From: Hofstenia miamia
Taxonomy: Eukaryota > Xenacoelomorpha > Acoela > Hofsteniidae
Assembly: GCA_900660155.1 (NCBI GenBank)
Contig: CABFPE010000200.1
Coordinates: forward strand, 286,290 to 350,289
Length of the DNA stretch: 64,000 bases
Direction: 5' to 3'
Shown here: positions 34,626-46,040 of the stretch, piece by piece
How positions within the stretch are numbered: position 1 is the first letter of the stretch
Layout: each line of letters begins with the position of its first letter
Translations under genes and position numbers: made by a program
The notes under the pieces: generated by a model
Databases searched by the model: none
Seen by the model: the letters and a program-made list of their open reading frames with translations, nothing else
What the model was told of the DNA's origin: nothing

Positions 34626-35900
34626 TTGGAACAAGATAGTGGGACACGCCAACATATCCTGCAGGACTTCCAAAAAGTGTGCCCAGGCGTTCAGATAACA
34701 GAACTTTTGGACTTCATGATCCTGGGCTCTCCCATTGGTCAACCAGCAATAAAGTCGTGTCTGCAGTCAAAGATCGCAAATTTTGAAAATTTATCTAAAA
34801 ATTTTTCCAAAATTGACACCCATTACGCACTATACTTATTGAAGAACTGCTTCTATACGCCTAAGTTACTCTATTTTCTACATACTGCTCCATGTTTCAG
34901 CTTTCTACGTTTGAAAATAAACTGTTGCAAACCCTGGAGGATGTGCTCAATGTTTCTCTCTCCGAGGAGTCTGCCAAACAGGACTTCTTGCCAGTTCGCC
35001 TGGGTGGTTTAGGGCTGCCTAGTTAAGTTGAGCTTTTTTAGCTTCAGCAGTTGGGTCAGAGGCGAACGCTTATGCGGAAGTCATCACAGTTACTCAGATT
35101 TGGGCTACATTGTCTGCATGAGCTGAGCCCCCTACTGAAAGAAATCTTAAGCGAAACTGGTCCAATCCTGTAAACGAGTGTCTCAAGACATACATCCAGA
35201 ACAGCCTGCACTCAAACGCTCGCAAAAGTTTTTTCCTTGCTCAAGGTTGCAAAAATGGCGCGAGGCTCAACGCTGTCCCCATGAAATCCATCGGTCTAAA
35301 TTAAGTGGCAGATGTGTCAGTGTTGCCGTGGGTTTACGTTTGGGCTCACCAGTTTGTGTTCCGCACACTTGTAAATGGTGCCAAAATGTTGATGCCCTTG
35401 GGCTCCACGGGTTATCGTGGCGAATTAGTGCGGGTAGATTCGGACGTCATAGCTGTCTCAATGACTTAATCAAACGCACACTCTGCTCTGTCGGTGTCCC
35501 TTCTATTTTAGAACCAGTCAAGATCGGACAGCAAGCGACCAGATGGTTTAACTACTGTGCCTTGGACCTGCGGCAAGTCCCTCGTGTGGGACTCCTTAGC
35601 ACCTAGCCGCGCAAATAAGATAAGTTGTCTACCATTGACGCAGAGAACCTTAAGTGCTCCAAATACCGCGAAATCATGAACCATGGCGCCTATGTGTTCC
35701 AGGCAACTGCCATAGATGTCCAGTGAAATTTCATCTTTTCTTGAAACTTTAATTTATAAAGTTGTTGAAAGCTCAAAGGAAAATCGATCTAGTGCTTTTT
35801 TCTATCAAAAACTATCTATTTTGCTTCAGTTTAACCTCTCCTGTGTTTCAGGGACAATTAAAAATTATTTTTCTCTTGATGATGTCTTTCTTCTGTAGCG
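34626..35900 (+). pseudogene. Decayed C-terminal part of a reverse-transcriptase element
   Basis: The first frame (34626-35012) reads ILQDFQKVCPGVQITELLDF, LGSPIG, then ALYLLKNCFYTPKLLYFLHT, the segment that follows the YxDD motif in a reverse transcriptase family widespread in marine invertebrates. The second part (35178-35606) carries VAVGLRLGSPVC, a C-x2-C pattern, GLHGLSWRISAGRFGRH and [20 protein letters not shown]. After a frameshift there is a VWD motif near 35590, which aligns with the WDAT motif of the family's nuclease-like tail. The end reads FFYQKLSILLQ near 35800. Multiple frameshifts and stops make it a pseudogene. Family clade is not assigned. Confidence 0.65.
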
Positions 35901-36269
35901 ACCAATCCAGGAAGATCTACACCTCAGATGAACTATGCCAGTCCCTTAGAACTACGCCCTTAGAAATACACCAATTCCGAATTCCTTAAATTGATTATGA
36001 GTAATGTTGATTAGTAATCAAGTTTTAATTATTGTAAAGTTTATTTGTAACCAAGATTGATAATTTGTAACTAAGATTATATTTGTAACTTTAATTTAAA
36101 ATAAATAGTTCTTATTTAAAAATAATAATTTACAATAAACTACATGGGCTTCTAGTATACATTAAAACTATAAATATGCATGCACTTAAAATATTTTTAG
36201 GATGTTAGTACTTAGTTGATTATTCATTAATTGCTCTTTATTTTTTTTAATGTAAAGAGCCTCCATTAT
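35901..36269. other. Short AT-rich spacer
   Basis: Nothing recognisable apart from repeated TTTGTAAC and AAGATT words between the two retroelement remnants. Confidence 0.4.
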
Positions 36270-37375
36270 TTATAATTTCTTGGATCTTTTTAAAATTTTA
36301 ATATTTGTTAGACTTGGTTGATGTTTGTGGAGAAATATTTCCGATCTTAAATGCCCCTTAACAGGTTCATTTGCTCTTGTAATTAAATAACGACTTGTTT
36401 CACCAATGTACAATTTTTGACAATCGTCACAATTGTATTCATAAACTACAGATGAAATCAAGTCTCATTCAAGAGTTTTCTTGATTTTTATAATGTCAGA
36501 TGTTCTTAATGATTTGAAAATTTGTGTTTTGATGGTATTTAGATCTTTGTTAAGCATTTTAAGTTTTGATCTTAGCGTTCTTTCAGATGTTTCAATATAT
36601 GGCAATTTTTTCACGATTTTCGTTTTCATTTATAATAATCTTGTCAAATGTTTGATTAGAGAGGCATTCATTTACAATCATTTTAATAAAGTTGGGAGGA
36701 TAGCCTTTTTTCTTAAAATGCTCAAAAAGTAAATCTAATGATTGTGTTATGTTTCTATAGATTGATGATAAGTTTATAATTCGATTTTATTGTGTTTTTT
36801 TGTGTCGGTCTTCACAATGTGATGAAAAAGGAATGTATGACCAGTATTTGTTTTGTTCAAAAACATTTTTGTTTCGAATTTATTGTTCATGTTTGTCACT
36901 GTTACATCAAGAAAATTTAATTGGCTATTGTGTTCTTCTTCCATCGTAAATTTGATTTCATCTAAGTGCTTATTTAAATTTCTAAAAAAGTTTTCAGCAT
37001 TCATTTTGTTCGTAAAAATAGCAAATATGTCATCCACATACCCAAAGCATGATATCAATTAGTCAATTTAAATGATGACTCGATGATGTCCATCGCAAAA
37101 GCAGCCATTGTTAGTCCAAGTGGTTATCGCATTCCCATACCATCAATTTGTTTAAACATTTTTGAATTGAATAGAAAGGATGTATTCAAACATGCTAAAT
37201 GGAGTAAATCTTTTAATGTTTCCAGAGAAATATCCAGTTTATCTGAAGGAATAATGGCAAGAACATGATTGATTGTCTTTCTACTGGAATGTTCGTAAAA
37301 AGTGATTTAACATCAAAACTTACGAGATATTTAGCAGATTTATTTCCTTCATATACTGATTTTAATATATTAATA
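36270..37375 (-). pseudogene. Penelope-like element fragment 2 (RT plus GIY-YIG)
   Basis: Minus-strand reading begins near 37375 with KSAKYLVSFDVKSLFTNIPV, the first RT aspartate motif. At 37058-36774 it continues with CFGYVDDIFAIF, EIKFTMEEEHNSQLNFLDV and a LNKTNTGHTFLF segment. A linker with EHFKKKGYPPNFIKM follows near 36730. At 36461-36270 is SVVYEYNCDDCQKLYIGETSRY, the GIY-YIG endonuclease core (here LYIGETSR). This order, reverse transcriptase then GIY-YIG, defines Penelope-like retroelements. Frameshifts separate the blocks, so it is not functional. Its 5' side is truncated about 35 bp from a (TA)n tract at 37410. Confidence 0.85.
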
Positions 37376-37408
37376 AAGTGAAATTTAAATTGTACTTATA
37401 TATATACA

Positions 37409-37409
<1 letters not shown>

Positions 37410-37449
<40 letters not shown>
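37410..37449. repeat. (TA)n microsatellite
   Basis: A 40-bp run of TA dinucleotides, immediately beyond the 5' truncation of the second Penelope-like fragment. Confidence 0.95.
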
Positions 37450-37454
<5 letters not shown>

Positions 37455-38751
37455 CGGTATTGAAGAAAAATATTATCTTTCTAATACAATATGTAAAGCA
37501 ATTGCAACAAAAATATCATATAAGTCTACTACTCTTTCAACCGTTGGATTTGCGAGGTTGGTTGCACTTTATGATTAATCATGCCTTCAAAACAATTTTA
37601 ACCATCTTGCTATTTTATTCGGTTGAAAAACCAAACTAATTGTTAGCTAAAAAATCAGAATTTTGTAACAAAACGTTCTGACAAGTTGTTTATCTTTCAC
37701 TAATGCAAATTGATGCAGATACGTAGTCTTCTCTTTTGATTTATGAAAGCAATAATCCCACTTTTATAATTGAGCTTAGAGTTGCAGTACTAACTCCACA
37801 AATTTCCATGAGACCAATGGGTCGAAGTTTCATCTTCAATCCCACCCACCTCACCCCATAAAGTGCATAGGGATGTCGATGATCCCCACCCCCTGGACAA
37901 GCCTGGTATTTGCTCTTAACATAACGAAAATTTTATGATTTTGAAACCCCAATAGCAGTGTGGATGCAAGAAAAACGCACTTGTACAAGGGGCTGAAATC
38001 ATTCATAAATTCTGTGAATTTATAGAAAATTGTCATTGTAAAAAATAATATATGAACTTAGTAATGGCCTTTACAAATAGGAAATTACATATATTCCATG
38101 TTCCTTGCACTGTAAATTTTCATAAATTTTCGATTACATTTTCAAATATTTCTGATTACGATATGTTGGCTCAGCCCATGTCACATTCAAACAATAAATT
38201 TTGAATCAACACAACCTAAGTTTATAATGTGCATTACCCATCCCAAAGTCGTGTCAAAGTGTGACCATTATATGTAGAAGCGCTTGAGTTGAAACGAATA
38301 TCGATTGAATCCAAATGTAAAAATATAAATAGTACTAAAACTTATATGTCTTTATACTGAAATCTAAGAAATTTAATAATAGCAATATATGATTTTCCCG
38401 CAAGCGTGCATGCATGATGCCTTTCGAAAACACAATCATCACTAATATTGCCTTGAAAAATGTGCGCAAACCATATATTTACGTTTTTATATGTTTTTTT
38501 ATTTGACCCAAACTAATCTAACCCAAAAAATATGACTCCATCTTTGAGTTGGGTTCCTACTGCAAACTAAAAAAATGACATTTGCAATAAATATGTAAAT
38601 AATTTTTTGACAATGCAAGTTTATTGTTTGCCAAATAAAGTCAGGCATCGTTAAATCTTCCAAAAGTCATAGAGAACTTACTAAGAATTGTTAAGTGCAT
38701 GCTTCAAATGGAAATTAACAGACAATATTAACACTTTTTAGGGTATATTTC
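37450..38751. other. Non-coding stretch with a diverged repeat
   Basis: No gene is seen. The part at about 38165-38570 resembles the CCCAAC-rich repeat at 24653-25042 (shared GACCATTATAT and ATATAAATAGT-CTAAAA words). Confidence 0.4.
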
Positions 38752-39040
38752 CAGGCGCGTATCGAGAATTTTTAAAGGGGGCCAATTCTTATCAGAAACA
38801 TATAGACCTAGGTACATTGTTCACCCTCTTAGCATAATTCCGTCCTCGCCCATGCATATATGATATACCAAAAAGACAGACGGAGGTAATAAGAATAACA
38901 TAAAATACTACTTTTCGCACTTTATGTCAAACAAAAAGACTGTTCATCAATATATCGATCAGATCGTATGAGAATGAGTTGAAATTGACCTGCCCCAAAG
39001 AGGGAGGGGGCAAGCCCAAGCCCTCTTAAATACGCCCCTG
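38752..39040. mobile_element. Small hAT-like element with CAGGSGCGTAT ends
   Basis: The left end reads CAGGCGCGTAT and the reverse complement of the right end reads CAGGGGCGTAT, one mismatch in 11 bp. Flanks tatatttc and catattgt share only ATATT, so the target duplication is decayed. The 289-bp body has no coding content. Confidence 0.5.
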
Positions 39041-39488
39041 CATATTGTGGATATTAGCAATTGTGCTCATTAATGTAGACGTATGATTTATTTCTAACTT
39101 TTCAGTTGTCTTTGGCTAGAATTTTGGTATATGTGTACCTAAGTTTATATAAAGTCATAATTCATATTATATAGGAGAAGTTATTTTTCTTTAAATCTTC
39201 ACCAAAATTTCATCAAATCGTATCGATGTTAAAATAGAAAACATTAACGAATTTATTGTAAGAAAATATAAATTCACTTTTTAATGCACAAGTACAAAGC
39301 ACTTGCACAATGTGCATGAATGAGTTGCATTGAATTAATTAAATCATAATTTACATATATAAACTTTACAAATAGCTGCAAAATGTCAACGTTTGCATAA
39401 TTTTGCTGAAAAGTAATTTTTTAAAAATTGGTAAACGCTGTCCATTTTGTAAAAATATTCAGTCCTTAATATGTTTTATTATTTTTAC

Positions 39489-40269
39489 CAGGGCTTTCAA
39501 ATCAAATTCAATTTTTCAAATTTTCAAAACAAATTTTCAAATTTTTTCAAAAATTCTAAACTTTCAAATCACATTTTGTAAAATTCTAAAAGTCAAATTT
39601 TAAACCAAACTCTTGACGCTAAAGAGCAAACTTTGATATTCAAATTTTGGCAAAAAATGCATATCAACACTATGAAGTTTCCCCAATTTGTTTAATGGCA
39701 TACTAATAGCTTTTTAAATTCATTTATTTAAGCAAAACTCTGGGTGTCATTCATTTAGCATGTTTGAAAACTAAGCTAACAGTGAACACATTTTGCAAAC
39801 TTTGTGAATATCATGACCGCATATATGTTGATCTGCTTTCTTGATTTACCTGGAATAATTAAGTACGCAAATTCAATATTCTTAAAAGTCACAGGGACAT
39901 TTACTACAAAATATGTTTCTATACAATGAGCACAATATTCAAATTTCCTTTCTATATAAATAATATTCTATGTATGATTAATTTACGTTCTACTATATAT
40001 ATATATTCCATATTTCTACAAATATATAGGTAAAATATACATTATGTGGGTTTTGGCCTACCTCATTGCTACATGTATATTTAATTACACATTAGTCAAA
40101 TAAATATGCATTTCTTTTGTATGTAGTAATTATTTCTAAGAAATATCAAACTTTGAAACTTTAAAATTTCAAATCAAACTTCAAATTTCATATTGTTCAT
40201 ATTTTCAATTCAAAGTTTGAAATATATTTAAGTTTCAAACTTCATTCTCATCAAACTTTGAAAGCGCTA
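39489..40269. mobile_element. hAT-like MITE with YAGSGCTTTCAAA ends
   Basis: The left end reads CAGGGCTTTCAAA, the right end in reverse complement TAGCGCTTTCAAA, and both are flanked by the identical 8-mer atttttac (39481-39488 and 40270-40277). Both subterminal regions are filled with TCAAATTTTCAAA-type words in inverted orientation, likely transposase-binding repeats. The 781-bp element has no transposase. Confidence 0.85.
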
Positions 40270-41051
40270 ATTTTTACCTAATGTTTTTATTGAAAACAAA
40301 AAGATGGACAAATTTAAGCCATTTATAAATAGATTATTAGGATGCGTTATGAATATTTAAATTTAAGATAAACAGTTTTTGCAAAAATGCTGCACGTATT
40401 TTGTAATGCGATATATTAATTATGATAATTAATATGCGCAGACGATTCCCTTGTTATCCATATTTTTAAAATACTATGACTCACAAGTGGGGAATAACAA
40501 TAGCGCAGACGTCTGTAAAGTTATACTACGATTACTATAGCAACTGTACTTCCCAAACTCATGAAAGCGTGTTTAAAAAATTAATTCATTCCTGCTATAA
40601 AGAGAATGGAATAAAAGCGTGAGGTAAATGCACATTCGAGAGACAGTGGAAATAATTAAATAGAGAGGGAGCAATGAGTAGCACAAAATTAACAATCAAT
40701 AAAATCGTCTCATTTAGAAATTCATCAAACGACGATTGATAAATTAGATTTACAGATGGGAATATCTCAGTGAAATATATCCTCTGCTGTTTCATTCAAA
40801 AACGTATTTTGAAAAATAAATTTTTACAATAGAAAATTCCTAAAAACTTTAGATACACTATTCTAATTATTCTAAAACCTAAATAAAAATTTAAAAACTC
40901 TTTATTTCAATATTTTATAATTGCTGTTTTTGAAATTAATTTTTTTAAAGTTTATCCCGTCTTTTAAATACTTTTTAATGATAGTGCAAGTAGTCTGTAA
41001 GTTTAAATTTCATTAATTTCATTTGTCCAAATTATATATATATATATATAT
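40270..41051. other. Non-coding stretch ending in (TA)n at a gap
   Basis: No gene is supported. The stretch runs into a TA repeat (41033-41051) that ends at the 1000-base gap. Confidence 0.45.
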
Positions 41052-42051
41052 NNNNNNNNNNNNNNNNNNNNNNNNNNNNNNNNNNNNNNNNNNNNNNNNN
41101 NNNNNNNNNNNNNNNNNNNNNNNNNNNNNNNNNNNNNNNNNNNNNNNNNNNNNNNNNNNNNNNNNNNNNNNNNNNNNNNNNNNNNNNNNNNNNNNNNNNN
41201 NNNNNNNNNNNNNNNNNNNNNNNNNNNNNNNNNNNNNNNNNNNNNNNNNNNNNNNNNNNNNNNNNNNNNNNNNNNNNNNNNNNNNNNNNNNNNNNNNNNN
41301 NNNNNNNNNNNNNNNNNNNNNNNNNNNNNNNNNNNNNNNNNNNNNNNNNNNNNNNNNNNNNNNNNNNNNNNNNNNNNNNNNNNNNNNNNNNNNNNNNNNN
41401 NNNNNNNNNNNNNNNNNNNNNNNNNNNNNNNNNNNNNNNNNNNNNNNNNNNNNNNNNNNNNNNNNNNNNNNNNNNNNNNNNNNNNNNNNNNNNNNNNNNN
41501 NNNNNNNNNNNNNNNNNNNNNNNNNNNNNNNNNNNNNNNNNNNNNNNNNNNNNNNNNNNNNNNNNNNNNNNNNNNNNNNNNNNNNNNNNNNNNNNNNNNN
41601 NNNNNNNNNNNNNNNNNNNNNNNNNNNNNNNNNNNNNNNNNNNNNNNNNNNNNNNNNNNNNNNNNNNNNNNNNNNNNNNNNNNNNNNNNNNNNNNNNNNN
41701 NNNNNNNNNNNNNNNNNNNNNNNNNNNNNNNNNNNNNNNNNNNNNNNNNNNNNNNNNNNNNNNNNNNNNNNNNNNNNNNNNNNNNNNNNNNNNNNNNNNN
41801 NNNNNNNNNNNNNNNNNNNNNNNNNNNNNNNNNNNNNNNNNNNNNNNNNNNNNNNNNNNNNNNNNNNNNNNNNNNNNNNNNNNNNNNNNNNNNNNNNNNN
41901 NNNNNNNNNNNNNNNNNNNNNNNNNNNNNNNNNNNNNNNNNNNNNNNNNNNNNNNNNNNNNNNNNNNNNNNNNNNNNNNNNNNNNNNNNNNNNNNNNNNN
42001 NNNNNNNNNNNNNNNNNNNNNNNNNNNNNNNNNNNNNNNNNNNNNNNNNNN
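41052..42051. other. Assembly gap (exactly 1000 N)
   Basis: The round length suggests a gap of unknown true size. It is bounded by (TA)n on the left and by the 5'-truncated LINE on the right, so the missing part of that LINE may lie inside. Confidence 0.95.
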
Positions 42052-44190
42052 GCAAGCTAGCAGTAGAGACAGCAAAGGTCAATAAAGTGTTGGAGAGGAT
42101 TGATGCTAGGAGTGTCACAGAAGTAAATCGTTTAGTATATGCAGGCGCATGGGAAGTGCTGAAGAATTTAGGCATGGACATGAAGAAGAAAAGGCGGCAA
42201 GATGATAAGGGAGACAGAAAGCCAGCATGGGAAAGAAGAATTGAGAGTAAAGTGACAAAGATTACACAGCAAATAGGGAAGATCAGGACAAGTAAGGCGG
42301 TGCAGGACAGGTGCAGCGTAGGTAAAGAGAAGAGAAGAGCTAAAGCAGAGATTAGTTGCAGAAGCTGATAAACTAAGAAAATATAGGGCAAGAGCAAAGC
42401 AAGCAAAAGACAACATGCAGTTTAAGGCCAAGAAGGAAGATTCTATGAAGAACTTACAGCTAAAGCATCTGAGGGTGCAGTAACTTTCTGGGAGGATATA
42501 TGGGGAAGTGAGGGACCAGAGATAGAGAGTGATCAGATGCAGGAGTTCAGACAAGAAGAAAAAGTAATCACAACTGCAAAGCTGAAGATGAAGAATTGGA
42601 AGGCGCCAAGCAGAGATGAGGTACATGGGTATTGGCTGAAGAAGTTCACAAGTGTTCATGAGAGAATAGCAGAAGCATTGGAGGAGTGCGTGTCCAGAGT
42701 GAATGATAGTGAGTAGGACATGTCTGATACAGAAGGACCCAATGAAAGGTAGTGAAACAAGCAACTTCAGCCCAATAACATGTCTGCCAACAACCTGGAA
42801 ATTGCTAACTTATGTGATTTCAAGTAGGCTGGCATGTTAATTAGAACAGAACAGGTTGATACCAGAGGAGCAGAAGGGATGTAGAACAAAAATGAGAGGA
42901 GGCAAAGATCAGTTGTTAATAGACCAGGCAGTAGTGGAGAATTATAGAAGAAGGAAGACAAACTTAGCAATGGCTTAGATACACTCCAGGAAGGCATATG
43001 ATAACAATCACAAAGATGAGTATTGAGGACAATAGAGACCAATGGAGTTTCATGGAAATGGTTTCAGTTTCTGGAGAGAGAGATGGGAAGGTGGCAAACT
43101 GAGATAGACAGGCATAGGTTGAGGTTTAGACGGGGTATATTCCAGGGAGACAGCTTAGCACCACTACAGTTTGTAGTTAGCTTAATATCTATCACAGAAA
43201 AGTTAAAGGAGACGGGCATAGGGTATAAGATGGAGAAGAATGGTAGAGCAGTGAGTCACCTGTGGTACATGAACGACCTGAAGATGTATGCTAGTTCAAG
43301 GAAGATGTTGCAGAAGTAAGTGGAGACATTGGAAAAGGTAAGCACAGATTCTGAGTTGGAATTTGGATTCGGAAAGTGTGCGACAGTGACAATGACCAGA
43401 GGTAAGTGTGTAGATGGAGATGGTTTGAGGATGAGCAGTGGTGATAAGAATGAGGAAGCCAAAGAGGGGTACAAGTACTTAGGTATGATAGAGAAAGATA
43501 GAACAGACTATAAGGAAGATACTAGCAGATGTAGATAGGCTGTAGAAGCAGAAGCACTAGGGCTACAGGAATACGTAGAAGCACAAACTAGAGGGTCACT
43601 ACTGGAGGTCACTGAGGAGTTAAGGAAGATAAGAACTGAGAGAGAAGGAAAGACAGCATACCAGATTAGGATGGAATTAGAGAGACAAACAAGGTATAGG
43701 CAGAAAACAACTCATGGAGAATAGTGGAGGAACACAGGAAAATGTGACAAAGAAGAAAGGAAGAAGTGGTTAAAGAAGGGAGAACTGAAAAGAGAAACAG
43801 AAGCACTGATAATGGCAGCATAGGAACAAGCAATAAGATCAAACTGGGTGAAGAAGTATAAAGATAGACGAATGGAAGTGTAGGCTATGTAAGAAAGAGG
43901 TGGAGATAGTAGATCATCTGATAGCAGGGTGTGAGAAGTTGCCACAGAATCAAGTATAAATTCAGGCATGACAAGGTGAGACGAATGGTACATTGGAGTT
44001 TGAGCAGGCAGCATGGGTTAGAAGCAGGGAGTCATTGAGAATGAGAAGGTTAAGATACTGTGAGACTTCAACATACAGACAAGCAAGGTAATAGAAGCAT
44101 GGAGACCAGACATTGTAGTGGTAGACAAAGAGAAAAGTTTGGGAACAGTGATAGACATAGCAGTACCAAAGGAAAGAAATGTAGAATTTG
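42052..44190 (+). pseudogene. R4/Dong-like non-LTR retrotransposon, decayed
   Basis: Reading from the gap, the N-terminal part gives TEVNRLVYAGAWEVLKNLG. Next come NWKAPSRDEVHGYWLKKFTS and, in other frames, [38 protein letters not shown], the RGIFQGDSLAPLQFV motif, and a WYMNDLKMYA motif at 43266. A C-terminal CxxC...H...C knuckle (CRLCKKEVEIVDHLIAGC, near 43885-43940) and WRPDIVVVDKEK with IDIAVP (near 44100-44170) match the restriction-like nuclease tail of R4-type LINEs. The second catalytic aspartate motif is YMND instead of YxDD. Many frameshifts and stops show it is dead. The plus strand is strikingly A and G rich. Confidence 0.75.
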
Positions 44191-44379
44191 AATTTTTGCT
44201 TTAGTTGGAAATATTTTAAAAAGTAATGGTAATTGTTTCAATCAATATACAATTTTTCTAATAATATGATTAAATTGCTTTTCAAAATTTAAATGTTAAT
44301 CAAAAATTTATTTAAAGAACTCAAAATTAAGTTTATGTTTTGCAAGTTTGAATAAATATTTCAGGGCATTTATTAGAAT

Positions 44380-44751
44380 TAATTAATACCGTATCATCTG
44401 CATTTTATCCTTTATGTAAATATTAAATAGTAAGAGACCCAAAATTATTGACTGTGGGACTCTATTAGAAAAGCATAGACATTTTAACTTTTGTAGTAGT
44501 ATATTTTAATTGATCCATGGAATCGAATGCTTTCGAGAGGTCTAAGCAAGCAATTGCAGAGTATTCATTATCATCTATGGTTTTTCTCTATTTTTTTATA
44601 GCTTGTATTAACGCGTCGCTAGTAGAAATACCTTTACGAATACCATGTTGTGTTTTGGAGTAAAGATCATGTTTGTAAGAATGCTAATTAATTTGATTAA
44701 AAAGAATCTGTTCAAATACTTTGCTGATTGGAGATTTGATTGAAATGGGTC
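44380..44751 (-). pseudogene. LINE reverse transcriptase, downstream half
   Basis: On the minus strand this reads RPISIKSPISKVFEQILFNQI, then QHGIRKGISTSDALIQAI and ACLDLSKAFDSMD, the classic motifs of jockey/CR1-type reverse transcriptase. The frame is broken. It continues the fragment at 46041-46680: a mariner element (44754-46038) has been inserted between the K(N)N and RPIS parts of the same gene. Confidence 0.75.
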
Positions 44752-44753
44752 TA

Positions 44754-46038
44754 TTCTTTGGTTCAAAAAAAGTGGCCGCTGAAATAATAGATTTTTCTAA
44801 GCATTGAGCAAACAAAATAATATAAGAAAATATGAGTCTGATGCGTCTTTGTCTTGCCTATTCAGTCCCAGTCCATTTCTCCACAAATTTTCCTTCGTTT
44901 TCAAGACACTGGCCCAAACACGTCGGGATAGAACTCATCAAATTTTTTCTTACCGCTGGCACAATTACATGTTGAGATTCTTGAACATACTGAATGAGTT
45001 CGTATTTTGTTTTCGGATTTTTCTTCTCAACAAAGGATTTAAGCATCGTCCACATATTTTCCACTGGATTAATGTCTGGAGAATTGGGTGGCCACTGCAA
45101 AAATTGTACCGAATTTTCGGCAAAAAAATCTTTAGTTTGTCGGGTAGTATGGGGTGTGGCGCTGTACTGCTCTAGTATCCAGCCATCGGCAAATAATGCA
45201 GTGGCGTAAGGAATAAAGTCACCAACAATTTCGCAGTACTTGGAACTATCAATTGTACCTCTTTCGATGATTTTCATGTAAAAACCTTTACTCGATATTG
45301 CTCCCCAGACCATAATTTTGGGTGAAAACTTCGGGAAACCTTTTCGCGGCGTTTTTCGATAAGAACTCCAAAGCTTGATTTTATTCCGATGAAGTTGGAA
45401 CACGCACTCGTCAGAAAGCCAGGTTTCTCCGAAATTGAAGTTCTTCCATGTTCTGCAAAATTCGATTCTTTTTTGCTCCTGGTCCGATGTGATATTCGGG
45501 ATGATTTTTGCAGTTTTTTTCTGCACGCCGGACGATTTCAGAGCTCGGAAAACTGTGGATTTACTGACGGATGTCCCAGCTAACTCGTTATAACGATCAC
45601 AGACATTTTGAGTTGATGCCGACGGACATTTAAGCGCAATTTGACATAAGCGTTTTTTCTCATTGCCAGAAATTTGGAGAGGTCGGCCGCTTCCTTTCTT
45701 TCTTTCCAAGGTTCCCCTTTCTTCCAAGATTTTCATGTTACGTCGGAAACTACGAGGTGGCATTTTCACCCGTTTCGACAGATATTCACGGTTGGTGGAG
45801 TCGTTGACATAGAGAAATTCAAGTAAATCGCGTTTCGCTTGCATTTCAAAATTTTGTGTTGAAGAATGATGTGTAGCATTTTCACCAGCTAAGTATCTGT
45901 CAATTGATTCACACGGCGACAAAGTCTGTTCAACGTGCTAACTTTTTTATTTTTGCCACATTTCGCCAAAATTTGCCGCTTTCGAGCTATACGCATTTTT
46001 CAAAAATATTGCCGCGGCCATTTTTTTTTGAACCAAGG
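44754..46038 (-). mobile_element. Tc1/mariner element inserted in a LINE
   Basis: TA dinucleotides flank both ends (44752-44753 and 46039-46040). The ends share TTGGTTCAAAAAAA and TGGCCGC in inverted orientation (left TTCTTTGGTTCAAA, right in reverse complement CCTTGGTTCAAA). The 1285-bp element carries one long transposase frame on the minus strand. It divides a reverse transcriptase gene whose two halves are recognisable on either side. Confidence 0.85.
44858..45922 (-). CDS. Tc1/mariner transposase, full-length frame
   Basis: The open frame encodes 354 residues, a normal length for this family, with no internal stop. Residues about 28-135 form a two-part helix-turn-helix DNA-binding region containing GSGRP at 77-81. 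The DDE domain follows: the first aspartate is D171 (WLSDE), the third residue is E288 in SPDINPVENMW, and the spacing after the middle site is 34 residues, giving a DD34E layout. The middle aspartate, expected in QDxAPxH, is replaced: the sequence reads EQYSATPHT with Y253. The enzyme is therefore predicted to be catalytically dead although the frame is open. A cut-and-paste enzyme at TA targets is the family role. Confidence 0.9.
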   Translation of the reverse strand: MSPCESIDRYLAGENATHHSSTQNFEMQAKRDLLEFLYVNDSTNREYLSKRVKMPPRSFRRNMKILEERGTLERKKGSGRPLQISGNEKKRLCQIALKCPSASTQNVCDRYNELAGTSVSKSTVFRALKSSGVQKKTAKIIPNITSDQEQKRIEFCRTWKNFNFGETWLSDECVFQLHRNKIKLWSSYRKTPRKGFPKFSPKIMVWGAISSKGFYMKIIERGTIDSSKYCEIVGDFIPYATALFADGWILEQYSATPHTTRQTKDFFAENSVQFLQWPPNSPDINPVENMWTMLKSFVEKKNPKTKYELIQYVQESQHVIVPAVRKNLMSSIPTCLGQCLENEGKFVEKWTGTE

Positions 46039-46040
46039 TA

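Noticed and set aside
41003-42406. Long frames across the 1000-N gap
   Set aside because: Most codons are N; no evidence of coding.
42168-42764. 198-residue minus-strand frame
   Set aside because: Shadow of the purine-rich plus-strand LINE, which shows real motifs.
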